64,000 nucleotides of DNA. It comes from Chryseolinea serpens (GTDB taxonomy: Bacteria; Bacteroidota; Bacteroidia; Cytophagales; Cyclobacteriaceae). How positions within the stretch are numbered: the stretch's first letter is position 1; each line of letters starts with the position of its first letter. The translations under genes and the position numbers were made by a program. The notes beneath the pieces are model-generated. The model saw only the letters and a list, made by a program, of their open reading frames with translations. It searched no databases and had not been told where the DNA came from. The stretch covers positions 1,984,001 through 2,048,000 of the forward strand of contig NZ_FQWQ01000001.1 in NCBI RefSeq assembly GCF_900129725.1, in the 5' to 3' direction. Of this stretch, positions 16,492-24,630 are shown piece by piece.

Positions 16492-18072
16492 TTAATGACT
16501 TTCTTCTTGTACTTTCTGAAGCGTGGACTTGTCCATCTTCTGGGTTCTCAGCATGAATAAAAACGGGATCGCGCAAACAAAAAACAACGAGATCAAAATG
16601 AATCCGTCGAGGTACGCCATCAGGTAACTCTGTTTCACGATCGCGAGGTCGAGGATCTTGTAACTTCCCTCGACCGCGGTGACGGGATCAACGCCACCCT
16701 GGATCAGTCCGGCTTTTGTCTGCGCCAGCCGCTGGATCATGATGGGGTCGTTGGGCTGCAGGTTGCTCACGAGGTCGTTCCGGTGCAAGGCGAACCGGTT
16801 GGTGATGTGGGTGTTCATCACGGCAATTCCAAACGCGCCGCCAAGCTGACGGATCATGTTGGTGAGCGCAATACCCGAAGGCATTTGCTGAGGCGTTAAA
16901 CCAACGACCGCCTGATTGATCAGGGGCACCATCAAACACGCCGTTCCAAAACCGCGGAAGATCTGCGGCCAGAAAAAGAATGCCAGCCCTGCATCGGGAC
17001 TCGCCATCGCCGACGTGTAGCCGTGAAGGATAAAACAGGTAAACCCAATGATCACATACACCAGCGGCGGTGTGCCTGACGAAAGTGTCTTGCCAATGAT
17101 CGGCATGATGAAAATAGCCACCATCGCACTCGGCACCAGTCCCAGTCCTGCGTCGGTAGGTGTATACCCCAGGACACGCTGCACCAGCACCGGGAAAATA
17201 AATACGGACCCAAACAAACCAAACCCCACCGCGAAGGTCAGAATGTTGCTGGCGGCGAGGTTCCGGTTCTTTAACAAACTCAACTGGATCATGGGATTTG
17301 CAATCGTGAGCTGTCGCCAGATAAAAGCGATCAATCCGCCGGCGGCCAGTGCGGTCATGATGACAATGGTGTTGTCGGTAAACCAGTCGTCGGATTGTCC
17401 GCGTTCCAAAACATATTGCAGGCTGCCGATGCCGACGGCCAGCATGGCAATTCCAGCGAAATCAATTTTTGGTTTCACCCGGTTTGGATCTTTTTCTTCA
17501 TCCGTTTCGGTGACGAAGCGCATGGTCAGCAACGATGCTGCAATCCCGAAAGGGATGTTAATGTTAAAGATCAGTGACCAATGATAATTTTCAACGATGA
17601 TCCCTCCCAGGATCGGACCGATCGTTGGACCCAGCACGATCCCCATGCCAAACATACCGCCTGCAATCGCCCGTTTCTCCGGTGGAAATGCGTCAAATAA
17701 AATTCCCTGCGATGTGGAGAGCAATGCACCGCCACCGATGCCCTGGACAAAACGCCAGATCACCAGCATCTCCAGACTTCCGGCCTGCCCGCACAACCAC
17801 GACGCTATTGTGAACAAAATAATTGACCCTAAATAATATCGCTTTCTTCCAAAGAGCTTGGCAAAAAATCCCGTCAGTGGAATAATGATCACGTTCGCGA
17901 TGGCATAGGCGGTGATCACCCAGGCGGTGTCCTCAATGGTAGCGCCAAGGTTTCCGCTGATGTCCGCCAACGCCACATTGACAATCGACGTATCGATCAG
18001 TTCCATGATCGCAGCCGAGATCGTCGTGATGACAATAATAGTCCTCGCAAAACCGGTAACCTGATTCGACAT
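16492..18072 (-). CDS. DHA2 family MFS drug exporter (EmrB-like)
   Basis: A 526-residue transporter with about 14 membrane helices, the DHA2 number. Motif evidence: the first helix carries IMELIDTSIVNVALADISGNLGA, the usual LDxTIVNVALP-like segment; the loop after helix 2 reads GFFAKLFGRKRYYLGS; and GMGIVLGPTIGPILGG is antiporter motif C. It should export drugs or other amphiphilic compounds by proton antiport, working with the EmrA-like adaptor (upstream, 56 bp) and TolC (downstream, 20 bp). No substrate can be read from the sequence. Confidence 0.93.
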   Translation of the reverse strand: MSNQVTGFARTIIVITTISAAIMELIDTSIVNVALADISGNLGATIEDTAWVITAYAIANVIIIPLTGFFAKLFGRKRYYLGSIILFTIASWLCGQAGSLEMLVIWRFVQGIGGGALLSTSQGILFDAFPPEKRAIAGGMFGMGIVLGPTIGPILGGIIVENYHWSLIFNINIPFGIAASLLTMRFVTETDEEKDPNRVKPKIDFAGIAMLAVGIGSLQYVLERGQSDDWFTDNTIVIMTALAAGGLIAFIWRQLTIANPMIQLSLLKNRNLAASNILTFAVGFGLFGSVFIFPVLVQRVLGYTPTDAGLGLVPSAMVAIFIMPIIGKTLSSGTPPLVYVIIGFTCFILHGYTSAMASPDAGLAFFFWPQIFRGFGTACLMVPLINQAVVGLTPQQMPSGIALTNMIRQLGGAFGIAVMNTHITNRFALHRNDLVSNLQPNDPIMIQRLAQTKAGLIQGGVDPVTAVEGSYKILDLAIVKQSYLMAYLDGFILISLFFVCAIPFLFMLRTQKMDKSTLQKVQEESH

Positions 18073-18128
18073 GGTTTGTATCTGTTTTATCTGAAATGTC
18101 CGTTCTAATCCAAGTTCAACATCGGGTA

Positions 18129-19169
18129 CTAGTCAACCTTCACTTCAACATCCACACTCAGCCCTGCTTTCAGAATATTCTTATAGTCCTCCGCTTTATC
18201 AATTTCGATCTTGACCGGAACGCGTTGGGTTACTTTGACAAAGTTTCCCGTTGAGTTATCGGGGGGCAACAACGAGAACTTTGCGCCGGTAGCCAGACTG
18301 AAGGACAAAACTTTTCCCTTGATCGGCGTGTCGCGGTAGCCATCGAGTGTGATCTCCACTTCCTGGCCTTCTTTCATTTTTTCGATTTGTGTCTCCTTGA
18401 AGTTCGCGACGATCCAATACTTTTCGTCGTTCACGATCGTAAACAGGGTTTGTCCGGGCTGAACGTATTGTCCGACTTCCAGGCTCAGCTTGCCAATGCG
18501 GCCGGTGGCCGGGGCTTTGATGTTGCAATACGACAACTTCAGCTTTGCCTGATCGACAGCCGCTTTGCGGGTTTCGATCAGCGCATTTATTTTCTGGATC
18601 TGTGCCTGAGCGATCGACACTTGCGTAGCCGCATAGTTCACTTGCTCTGCATTCGCAGTGTATTGCTTGCTGGTCGATTCGTAGTTAGAACGACTATCAT
18701 CAAGTTGTTTTTGTGTGATGGCACCTTCTTTGAAAAGCGCTTCATCGCGGGCGAGATCGGTCGTTGCTTTGTCTTTGCGTGTACGCTGAACGTCGGCATT
18801 GGCACTGGCTACTCTTTTATTGGCAGCAGCATTCAACAAGGCCGCGTTTGCATTGGCCATGTCGGCCTGCGCGTTCTGCAACTCGGCCTGCGCCTGCACC
18901 AGGGAAAGCCTCAGTTCCTCCGGGTCGATGGTGATCAGCGCCTCGCCTGCAGCGACCTTGCCATAGTCATCCACACGCAATGAATCGATGTACCCGGCCA
19001 CCCGCGCAATGACGGGGATGGAGCGTGACTCAACCTGGGCGTTGTCCGTACTCTCGTACTTCCAACTGTGGAGCAAGGTCCGGACACCAAAGAATGCCAA
19101 AACCAAAACGATGAAGGCGATGATAAAAGGAGCAAATTTTTTCTTTGCGGGTGCAGATGTGTTTTCCAT
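18129..19169 (-). CDS. HlyD family membrane fusion protein (EmrA-like)
   Basis: A 346-residue periplasmic adaptor. One N-terminal helix (about residues 12-31, FAPFIIAFIVLVLAFFGVR) anchors it. A lipoyl half-motif follows (STDNAQVESRSIPVIARVAGYIDSLRVDDYGKVAAGEALITIDPEEL), then a long alpha-helical hairpin (about residues 90-200, Ala/Gln rich), the second lipoyl half (IKAPATGRIGKLSLEVGQYVQPGQTLFTIV) and a beta-barrel. The STDNAQV motif is that of EmrA. It bridges the EmrB-like pump and TolC. First gene of the efflux operon, divergent from the MarR gene across an operator-rich 100-bp gap. Confidence 0.92.
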   Translation of the reverse strand: MENTSAPAKKKFAPFIIAFIVLVLAFFGVRTLLHSWKYESTDNAQVESRSIPVIARVAGYIDSLRVDDYGKVAAGEALITIDPEELRLSLVQAQAELQNAQADMANANAALLNAAANKRVASANADVQRTRKDKATTDLARDEALFKEGAITQKQLDDSRSNYESTSKQYTANAEQVNYAATQVSIAQAQIQKINALIETRKAAVDQAKLKLSYCNIKAPATGRIGKLSLEVGQYVQPGQTLFTIVNDEKYWIVANFKETQIEKMKEGQEVEITLDGYRDTPIKGKVLSFSLATGAKFSLLPPDNSTGNFVKVTQRVPVKIEIDKAEDYKNILKAGLSVDVEVKVD

Positions 19170-19202
19170 AGGGTATCAATTGTGGGCCTAAAGGTAAACC
19201 AA

Positions 19203-19230
19203 GTTGACCATTAAAGTCAACCTTGTTGAC
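19203..19230. promoter_or_regulatory. MarR operator cluster between the efflux operon and marR
   Basis: Three copies of the hexamer GTTGAC: forward at 19203-19208, inverted (GTCAAC) at 19216-19221 and forward at 19225-19230. The last two make the 15-bp palindrome GTCAAC-CTT-GTTGAC; the first two make a looser AAGTTGAC-N7-GTCAACCTT dyad. It lies between divergent starts (efflux operon at 19169, marR at 19270), as expected for a repressor controlling both. Confidence 0.7.
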
Positions 19231-19244
19231 TATTGTTTTTTTAG

Positions 19245-19252
19245 TATTTTTG
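19245..19252 (+). promoter_or_regulatory. Probable -7 element of the marR promoter
   Basis: TATTTTTG matches the Bacteroidota -7 consensus TAnnTTTG exactly and lies 18 bp before the chosen marR ATG. A TTG at the -33 position would fall inside the GTTGAC cluster, so a bound repressor would cover it. Confidence 0.5.
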
Positions 19253-19269
19253 TATCAGAAAACTTCAAC

Positions 19270-19752
19270 ATGAACGCACTGGACAAACAATTGATTGAAA
19301 CTGAGCACGTTAAGACCGGCAATTGGGTTAAACTGATTTCCATTTTGAAGCATCAGTTTAACGAATGGGCGACAGCAGCGCTGGCAAAAGAAGGGTTTGA
19401 CGACTTTAAGATGGTCTATATGCCCGTTTTAATGAACATCTCGCCGGAAGGGTCGAATAACACAGAACTGGCATCCCATGCGCGGGTGACGAAGCAGGCG
19501 ATGAGCAAAGTGGCACAAGAGCTGCAAAAGCTGGGGTACATTAAGGCAAAGGCAGATCCACGCGACAAGCGGAGCACCACGATCACCCTGACCGACCGCG
19601 GCAAGCGGCTGGTGATCAAGGTACGGTTGAGTATTTGCAGTCTTACGGAAGAGTACCGCGGCATGTTCAAAGCGGCCGATTTTGATAAGGCTACCGAAAT
19701 CCTCAAAAAGATCATAGAGTATAATGATCAGGAACTTCTTCACCGGAAGTGA
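19270..19752 (+). CDS. MarR family transcriptional regulator of the efflux operon
   Basis: Start set at ATG 19270 (MNALDKQLIETEHVKTGNWVKL), giving 160 residues; the frame is open further upstream but that would run through the operator and promoter. The winged helix is clear: NISPEGSNNTELASHARVTKQAMSKVAQELQKLGYIKAKADPRDKRSTTITLTDRGKRLVIK, including the wing motif DPRDKRSTTITLT conserved in MarR proteins. N- and C-terminal helices form the dimer. It diverges from the EmrAB-TolC operon with a GTTGAC operator cluster between, so it is most likely a drug-responsive repressor of that pump and of itself. Confidence 0.9.
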   Translation: MNALDKQLIETEHVKTGNWVKLISILKHQFNEWATAALAKEGFDDFKMVYMPVLMNISPEGSNNTELASHARVTKQAMSKVAQELQKLGYIKAKADPRDKRSTTITLTDRGKRLVIKVRLSICSLTEEYRGMFKAADFDKATEILKKIIEYNDQELLHRK

Positions 19753-19844
19753 GTTTTACGGTTTCCCCTGACCTACCCATCGCAATCATACTTCTATTCT
19801 GTTCACAATCCCCTATATTTAATGGTGAACATTAATTAACACCC

Positions 19845-20393
19845 ATGCCTCATATAACCATACCCGAAGGAATACCCGGCATACGCGGTCCCCTGTCGCT
19901 CCGGCCGGATGTGGCCAAACCGTTGAGTGAATTCACGGAACTTTTGATGCGTGGCGAAAACTCGCTTACCCGAGGAGAACGCGAGCTTATCGCCACGGTT
20001 GTCTCGGCCCGGAACAATTGTTTCTTTTGTGAGCAAGCGCACGGCGCCGTGGCACAACATTATCTGCAATGCGACACAAAGGCGATGGACGACTTGAAAG
20101 AAAATTTTCAATCGTCAAACCTATCGGAAAAGATGAAGGCGTTGCTGGCGATTGCTTCCCAGGTTCAACAAAGCGGCAAAAGTGTGACACCTGCCTCGGT
20201 ACAAGAGGCTTATCATGCCGGGGCAACCGAACGCGAAGTGCACGACACCGTGTTGATTGCCGCAGCCTTCTGCATGTTCAACCGTTACGTCGATGGATTG
20301 GATACGTGGGCCCCACAAGACCGGGACTTTTATATCGGCCGCGCCCAACAAGCAGCCGAAACCGGCTATACTGTGGCTCCTTTGAAAAAGTAG
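19845..20393 (+). CDS. AhpD-like peroxidase-related / carboxymuconolactone decarboxylase family protein
   Basis: A 182-residue all-helical protein. The redox motif is CFFCEQAHG near residues 62-70, the CxxCxxxH of alkylhydroperoxidase D. Both cysteines and the histidine are present, so thiol peroxidase activity is possible. Flanking helices match the CMD family (LTRGERELIATVVSARNN before the motif; VHDTVLIAAAFCMFNRYVDGL after it, with the Asn-Arg-hydrophobic DGL ending of the peroxidase-related group). It is a single gene with a REP-like doublet just past its stop. The neighbouring MarR gene is on the same strand, but 92 bp separates them and cotranscription is uncertain. Confidence 0.85.
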   Translation: MPHITIPEGIPGIRGPLSLRPDVAKPLSEFTELLMRGENSLTRGERELIATVVSARNNCFFCEQAHGAVAQHYLQCDTKAMDDLKENFQSSNLSEKMKALLAIASQVQQSGKSVTPASVQEAYHAGATEREVHDTVLIAAAFCMFNRYVDGLDTWAPQDRDFYIGRAQQAAETGYTVAPLKK

Positions 20394-20424
20394 AGGGCGG
20401 GTCAAGTTGAATGTATATTAATGA

Positions 20425-20482
20425 ATAACCCCGGCCTTTAGGCCGGGGTTATCGACTCCCGTTTCAGCAGGGCTTTAGCCCT
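20425..20482. repeat. REP-like doublet (copy 3)
   Basis: 20425-20452 is a perfect palindrome with 13-bp arms (ATAACCCCGGCCT) around TT. 20469-20482 is AGGGCT-TT-AGCCCT. A partial third arm (CAGGCCGGGGCCC) follows near 20490-20502. The order major palindrome, about 16-21 bp, minor GGGCT/AGCCC palindrome is the same as in copy 2 but in the opposite orientation. It fills the gap between the convergent AhpD-like and DUF4097 genes and may also terminate transcription. Confidence 0.85.
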
Positions 20483-20519
20483 CGCCTTTCAGGCCGGGGC
20501 CCGCAATAATTCGTGATGG

Positions 20520-21542
20520 TTATCGAATAGCCAACGTAACGTTCCCACTGGTCTGAACATTCACCGGAACGCCGCCGCCATTGATCTTTCCATTGATGTT
20601 GTCTTCGTCCATTTCTCCGGTGAAGTTGCTGAGGTTGTTGGTCTTGATCTTATTGCCCCGCAGCTTCAGGTTGAGACCTTGGTTGCCCGGTAGCGACAGG
20701 TTAACATTTCCCCCTGAGTTCGAAACCGTAACAAACTTGCCCAGTTGGCTGATCTCCACTTCCATGTTGCCGCCGCTGGTAGAAGCATCGACACTGCAAG
20801 CCAGGGCACGCAACGTTACGCCCCCGCCGGACGTGTGGGCCGTGAGTTGGCCTTTGATGTTGTCGCCGCGCACAGGCCCGCCGCTGGTTTCGGCTTCGAT
20901 AGTGCCATCCAACCGGTTCAGATCGATTCCTCCTCCTGAAGTATTCAACCGGATCTGACCGCTGCAATCATCTACGTCGATGCCGCCGCCACTGGTAGAC
21001 AGCACGATGTCGCCACCCGAGTCGGTCAGGTTGATGCCGCCGCCCGATGTTTTGCCGCGGACAGTTCCCGTGAGTTTTTTGAGTTCAAGCCCGCCACCAC
21101 TGGTTGAAAAATTATGCGTGCCCGACAAATTGGTGAGGTCAATACCACCGCCGCTGGTGTTGAGGTCGGTGGAAACATTTTGAGGAACGTAGATCTTGAA
21201 AGAAATATTCAGCCCTTGTTTCCAATTCATGTTGTTGTGTTTCGGTTCGGCAACGGCCGTAACTTTATGGCCTGAAACCGACACATCGAGGTTGTAGTCT
21301 TCCAATCTTTTTTTGATCTCCTCTTTGGAAAGCGTGTTCCGGTTGTTGTTTCCCGTGATGTATACTTCAATGCGTGTTTCACTGACACTAACTCCCGAAA
21401 CGGCAATGCCGCCGCCGGACGTCCGGGCATAAACATCGTTCACCGCATCATTCGACAAAGATTTCGTCATGTAGGGGCTATCTTGCGCCAGGCTGGCCGT
21501 CCAAACGGTTAGCGCGACAAAAAGGGTGAGCATTTTTTTCAT
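20520..21542 (-). CDS. Secreted DUF4097-like beta-solenoid protein with TSGGG repeats
   Basis: A 340-residue protein with a signal peptide (MKKMLTLFVALTVWTASLAQ). From about residue 120 to 310 it is built of nine or ten repeats of 17-22 residues, each starting TSGGG or close to it (TSGGGIDLTNLSG, TSGGGLELKKLTG, TSGGGINLTDSGG, TSGGGIDVDDCSG and so on). They alternate glycine turns with I-x-L-x-x-L strands. This is the DUF4097 adhesin-like solenoid, whose function is unproven. One repeat (TSGGPVRGDNIKG) is degenerate. The protein should be periplasmic or on the cell surface. It forms a separate unit from the 21771-24542 gene, 228 bp upstream, a gap in which I see no feature. Confidence 0.82.
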   Translation of the reverse strand: MKKMLTLFVALTVWTASLAQDSPYMTKSLSNDAVNDVYARTSGGGIAVSGVSVSETRIEVYITGNNNRNTLSKEEIKKRLEDYNLDVSVSGHKVTAVAEPKHNNMNWKQGLNISFKIYVPQNVSTDLNTSGGGIDLTNLSGTHNFSTSGGGLELKKLTGTVRGKTSGGGINLTDSGGDIVLSTSGGGIDVDDCSGQIRLNTSGGGIDLNRLDGTIEAETSGGPVRGDNIKGQLTAHTSGGGVTLRALACSVDASTSGGNMEVEISQLGKFVTVSNSGGNVNLSLPGNQGLNLKLRGNKIKTNNLSNFTGEMDEDNINGKINGGGVPVNVQTSGNVTLAIR

Positions 21543-21770
21543 GGTTATAAAATAAGGTGTTTAGTTGATCCGGTCCGTCCATCCCAATCCAATCCATATG
21601 CCACGCTCAAAACAGCCCTCAACGGCGCTGTGGGGATGGTGACGTTCTTCCAATGTCCATTTTCAAAGTCCAATGAGCGAATCCGGACAGTGTCGTTGGA
21701 TTAGGTTGGAGATGTTGGTCTAAAGACTTTCAGCAGATCTAAAAGGTTGCACGCGATTCCGGAGGCGCTC

Positions 21771-24542
21771 CTAATTTTTCACCCTGACGGTCGAAACACA
21801 ACGAACCGGCACACCCTTTTGCGTAATGCCTTCGATGGTAATGACGTACATACCCGGTTGATCGGCAGCGAAAAAAGAAACGGTCGCTTCGCCTGTCGTG
21901 GCATCGGTTTCCACGGTGGGGTTCCAATATAGTGTAGACCGCCGATCGGTTTTCTTTTCAGCGGGCTGATCGCGCTCGTAGTCGGGCGACGCGAAAATGT
22001 CGGCATAGGAGTATCCGGGGACTTTTAGAACGGGAACATTTTTCTTGAGCTGTTCCTGGACGGTGCCGTGCTTGGTGTAAAAAGCCAGTATACCGCTGCC
22101 GCCCACGGAACCAAACAAGTTGGCGGCACCTTCTTTCAACTCGATCGACTCGATGGTGGCAGGATCGATCGCGGAGATGATATTCGCCGGCCGGCCGCTC
22201 ATGATCGCATCGTCTACGGTCACCAACACTTCGGCGGGCATCTTGAGCGATATTTGGCGCTGTATATACACAACCCAACGCAGCCCCTCCCCCTCACTGG
22301 CCATTTCGCGCACCACCAACCCGGGAAATTTTCCAGGGAGGGTTTGCAATAGATTACCATAGCTGGCATTGATATCTTTCGCCAACAAGACATGGTCAGG
22401 CTTGCCATACGGACGCCGGCTCCGGTCAAATTGCGCAGGGTTTGTTTTGTCACCTTTCACTTCGATGGTCGTCAAGAGTTTGGGCTGTGGCGCTTCATAT
22501 TCCGGAAAAATTCGTTGTGGGGTGTTTGATGCTGTGGTCGACAGGTGTTTTGTATTATTTGTGGAAGTGATCTTCGCCGGCTCCCGCTGGATCAGGATGG
22601 CCTTCCCAAATAATTTTCCGCCGGGCCGCTGACTGTTGACCGTGAATATCGCTGTGTCATAAAAATATAGATCGGCGACCGAAAAGAAACCCTTGGCGTC
22701 GGCATGCGCCGCGGCAAAACCTTTTGGTCTCAACTGAAAAATATTCAGATCGGCCTCTTCGGCACGCCCCTGGTCGTTTAAAAAGAGTCCCGAAAAGGTG
22801 ATGCCACGTTCGGTGACAAATCTTTTTTGGAACCGCAGCCCTTTTTTGTTCTCACGGGCTGAAAAGGTCTCGACAATGTTATCGTTCAGTTTTACATCAG
22901 CAACCTGTGCGGAATCCACCACCGACACAGAAAGATTGGCAAGCCATGGCGTCTCGTCTTCATCGGTCGCCACGATCTTCAGACTGATTTTCTCACGGGG
23001 TTTGTAGAAAGACTTGTCCGCCTCCACGATAAGCATCTGATGCTTCATGACCGCCTCTTCCTGGTGCTGCGAAACTGCGCGCTCCAGGCTATTCAGCACC
23101 GGCAGGGTTCTTTCATAAAGATTGTCGTCGCCAAAATTCCGGTTGTAGTTTGTATAGGCCCGGAGATGATACACTTGCGAGTCCAGGGTGTCCTGAAGAT
23201 GAATGTTGTTTTGAAACCCGCGATCAACAATTTCACAAATTTTGCCGCAGACAACCGACTTGGTTGTCTTGTCGATCAACTCGACATACACCGTGCGACT
23301 CGCACTATCCTGTACGACCGACGCTGGATAATTCACATAACCTTTAAACCAGACCGTCTCGCCCGGATAGTAATAGGGTTTGTCCGTTTGTACATAGATC
23401 TGTTCCGGTGCGGGAAGGTCATCCTCTTCTACTGTCCCTGCCTTCGGCGCGGCAGCATCCGGTCTGAAGTCGATGGGCAACATGTCGGCCACCCGGTTAT
23501 AGCTCATCTCGCCGCTCACGATCACGTCGGTGGGCACCAGCGGGTAGCCTTCCCGGTTCACCACGACGTACTTCTTTTTCAGGGTCATCCAACTCACCTT
23601 TCCGGCCACGTCCTGGTAGGTGCGTGTCGTTGCTTTGTCTTTCGTGTAGTGGATCTCCGTTCTTCCATTCAATGCGATGCGATAAAACCCGGGCTTGTCG
23701 GCAGACACCAGCTTGGTGGTGTCATAGTAGGCAACGGATTTTCCCAGTTCGGTTTTAAAGTCGGCCGAACGCGTCGTCGTGCCGCGGTAGCCCTCGCGTT
23801 CTTCATACAACTCAAAACCCTCGCCGGCAATGCGGTGATCGATCATGGATTTAAAAAGATGGTGGTCGGAGTGATCGTAGGCTCGTGCGCGATTAAGTTG
23901 CCATTTCTTGTTCACCTTCTCGTCGCCACTCTGTAAGACGATAAACTGGACGTTGCCCACAATGGCATAGGCTCCGCCCTCGGACCAAAAGCTGGTCAGG
24001 TAAAATTTCAGTTTGTAGCCCATGCCCTGGTTGTCGAGTTCGATCGGCGCCGAGGCCGTTGCCAAAAATTTCTTCCCCGATTTGTCTTCCGGAAAATCGA
24101 TCACCCAGGGATTCAAAATGGAACACGAGGCCGCCAGTTTGTCTTCACCCAAAAATATTTTTTTGAATTTCTTAAGATCTTTTTCCCAGGCCTTGTCATG
24201 CCCTGCCGACACTTGCACCTCGGCCAGCATCTGTTCCGAAGGCACCAGCGCGGTTTGCCTGAGAGCGATGTCTTCGCCGGCAACGGTGATCTTCGTCTTG
24301 TAGGTCTGGTAGCCCACAAAGGAAAAAATGAGCTCATAACTACCCGGTTGTTTGATGGCCCTCAGCTGGAAGTTTCCCGCACTGTCGGTGACCGTGCCCA
24401 GGGTCGTGTTGTTCAGAAAAACGCTGACGAAGGCGATGGGTGCCTGTGATCTGGAATCCACCACTTTTCCAGAGAGGGATTGGGCTGAAGCGCCGTGGGT
24501 AAGAAAAATTACGAGCAGCAAGCTCCACAACGGCGAGCGCAT
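21771..24542 (-). CDS. Surface protein: CarboxypepD_reg domain, alpha-2-macroglobulin-like MG domains and a TonB plug without a barrel
   Basis: A 923-residue secreted protein with a signal peptide (MRSPLWSLLLVIFLTHGASAQ). Residues of about 22-105 are a carboxypeptidase regulatory-like domain (LSGKVVDSRSQAPIAFVSVFL through YELIFSFVGYQTYKTKI). Near residue 385 there is an MG2-like macroglobulin segment (EQIYVQTDKPYYYPGETVWFKGYV). From about 740 to 830 a TonB-receptor plug-like region follows (INASYGNLLQTLPGKFPGLVV and AIDPATIESIELKEGAANLFG). It then ends with one more beta domain, not a 22-strand barrel, so it is not a transporter. Such proteins are frequent in Bacteroidota; their role is unproven. 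It lies 88 bp after the M28-like gene and is probably the last gene of the sulfatase operon. Confidence 0.8.
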   Translation of the reverse strand: MRSPLWSLLLVIFLTHGASAQSLSGKVVDSRSQAPIAFVSVFLNNTTLGTVTDSAGNFQLRAIKQPGSYELIFSFVGYQTYKTKITVAGEDIALRQTALVPSEQMLAEVQVSAGHDKAWEKDLKKFKKIFLGEDKLAASCSILNPWVIDFPEDKSGKKFLATASAPIELDNQGMGYKLKFYLTSFWSEGGAYAIVGNVQFIVLQSGDEKVNKKWQLNRARAYDHSDHHLFKSMIDHRIAGEGFELYEEREGYRGTTTRSADFKTELGKSVAYYDTTKLVSADKPGFYRIALNGRTEIHYTKDKATTRTYQDVAGKVSWMTLKKKYVVVNREGYPLVPTDVIVSGEMSYNRVADMLPIDFRPDAAAPKAGTVEEDDLPAPEQIYVQTDKPYYYPGETVWFKGYVNYPASVVQDSASRTVYVELIDKTTKSVVCGKICEIVDRGFQNNIHLQDTLDSQVYHLRAYTNYNRNFGDDNLYERTLPVLNSLERAVSQHQEEAVMKHQMLIVEADKSFYKPREKISLKIVATDEDETPWLANLSVSVVDSAQVADVKLNDNIVETFSARENKKGLRFQKRFVTERGITFSGLFLNDQGRAEEADLNIFQLRPKGFAAAHADAKGFFSVADLYFYDTAIFTVNSQRPGGKLFGKAILIQREPAKITSTNNTKHLSTTASNTPQRIFPEYEAPQPKLLTTIEVKGDKTNPAQFDRSRRPYGKPDHVLLAKDINASYGNLLQTLPGKFPGLVVREMASEGEGLRWVVYIQRQISLKMPAEVLVTVDDAIMSGRPANIISAIDPATIESIELKEGAANLFGSVGGSGILAFYTKHGTVQEQLKKNVPVLKVPGYSYADIFASPDYERDQPAEKKTDRRSTLYWNPTVETDATTGEATVSFFAADQPGMYVITIEGITQKGVPVRCVSTVRVKN

Positions 24543-24630
24543 GGGTGGTTTAGGTTAGACCACTAAATATACATTGCTGCCGACTGCGGCGCAAGCTGCT
24601 CGCAGACCCGTGTGATGACAGGCCGGTTTC

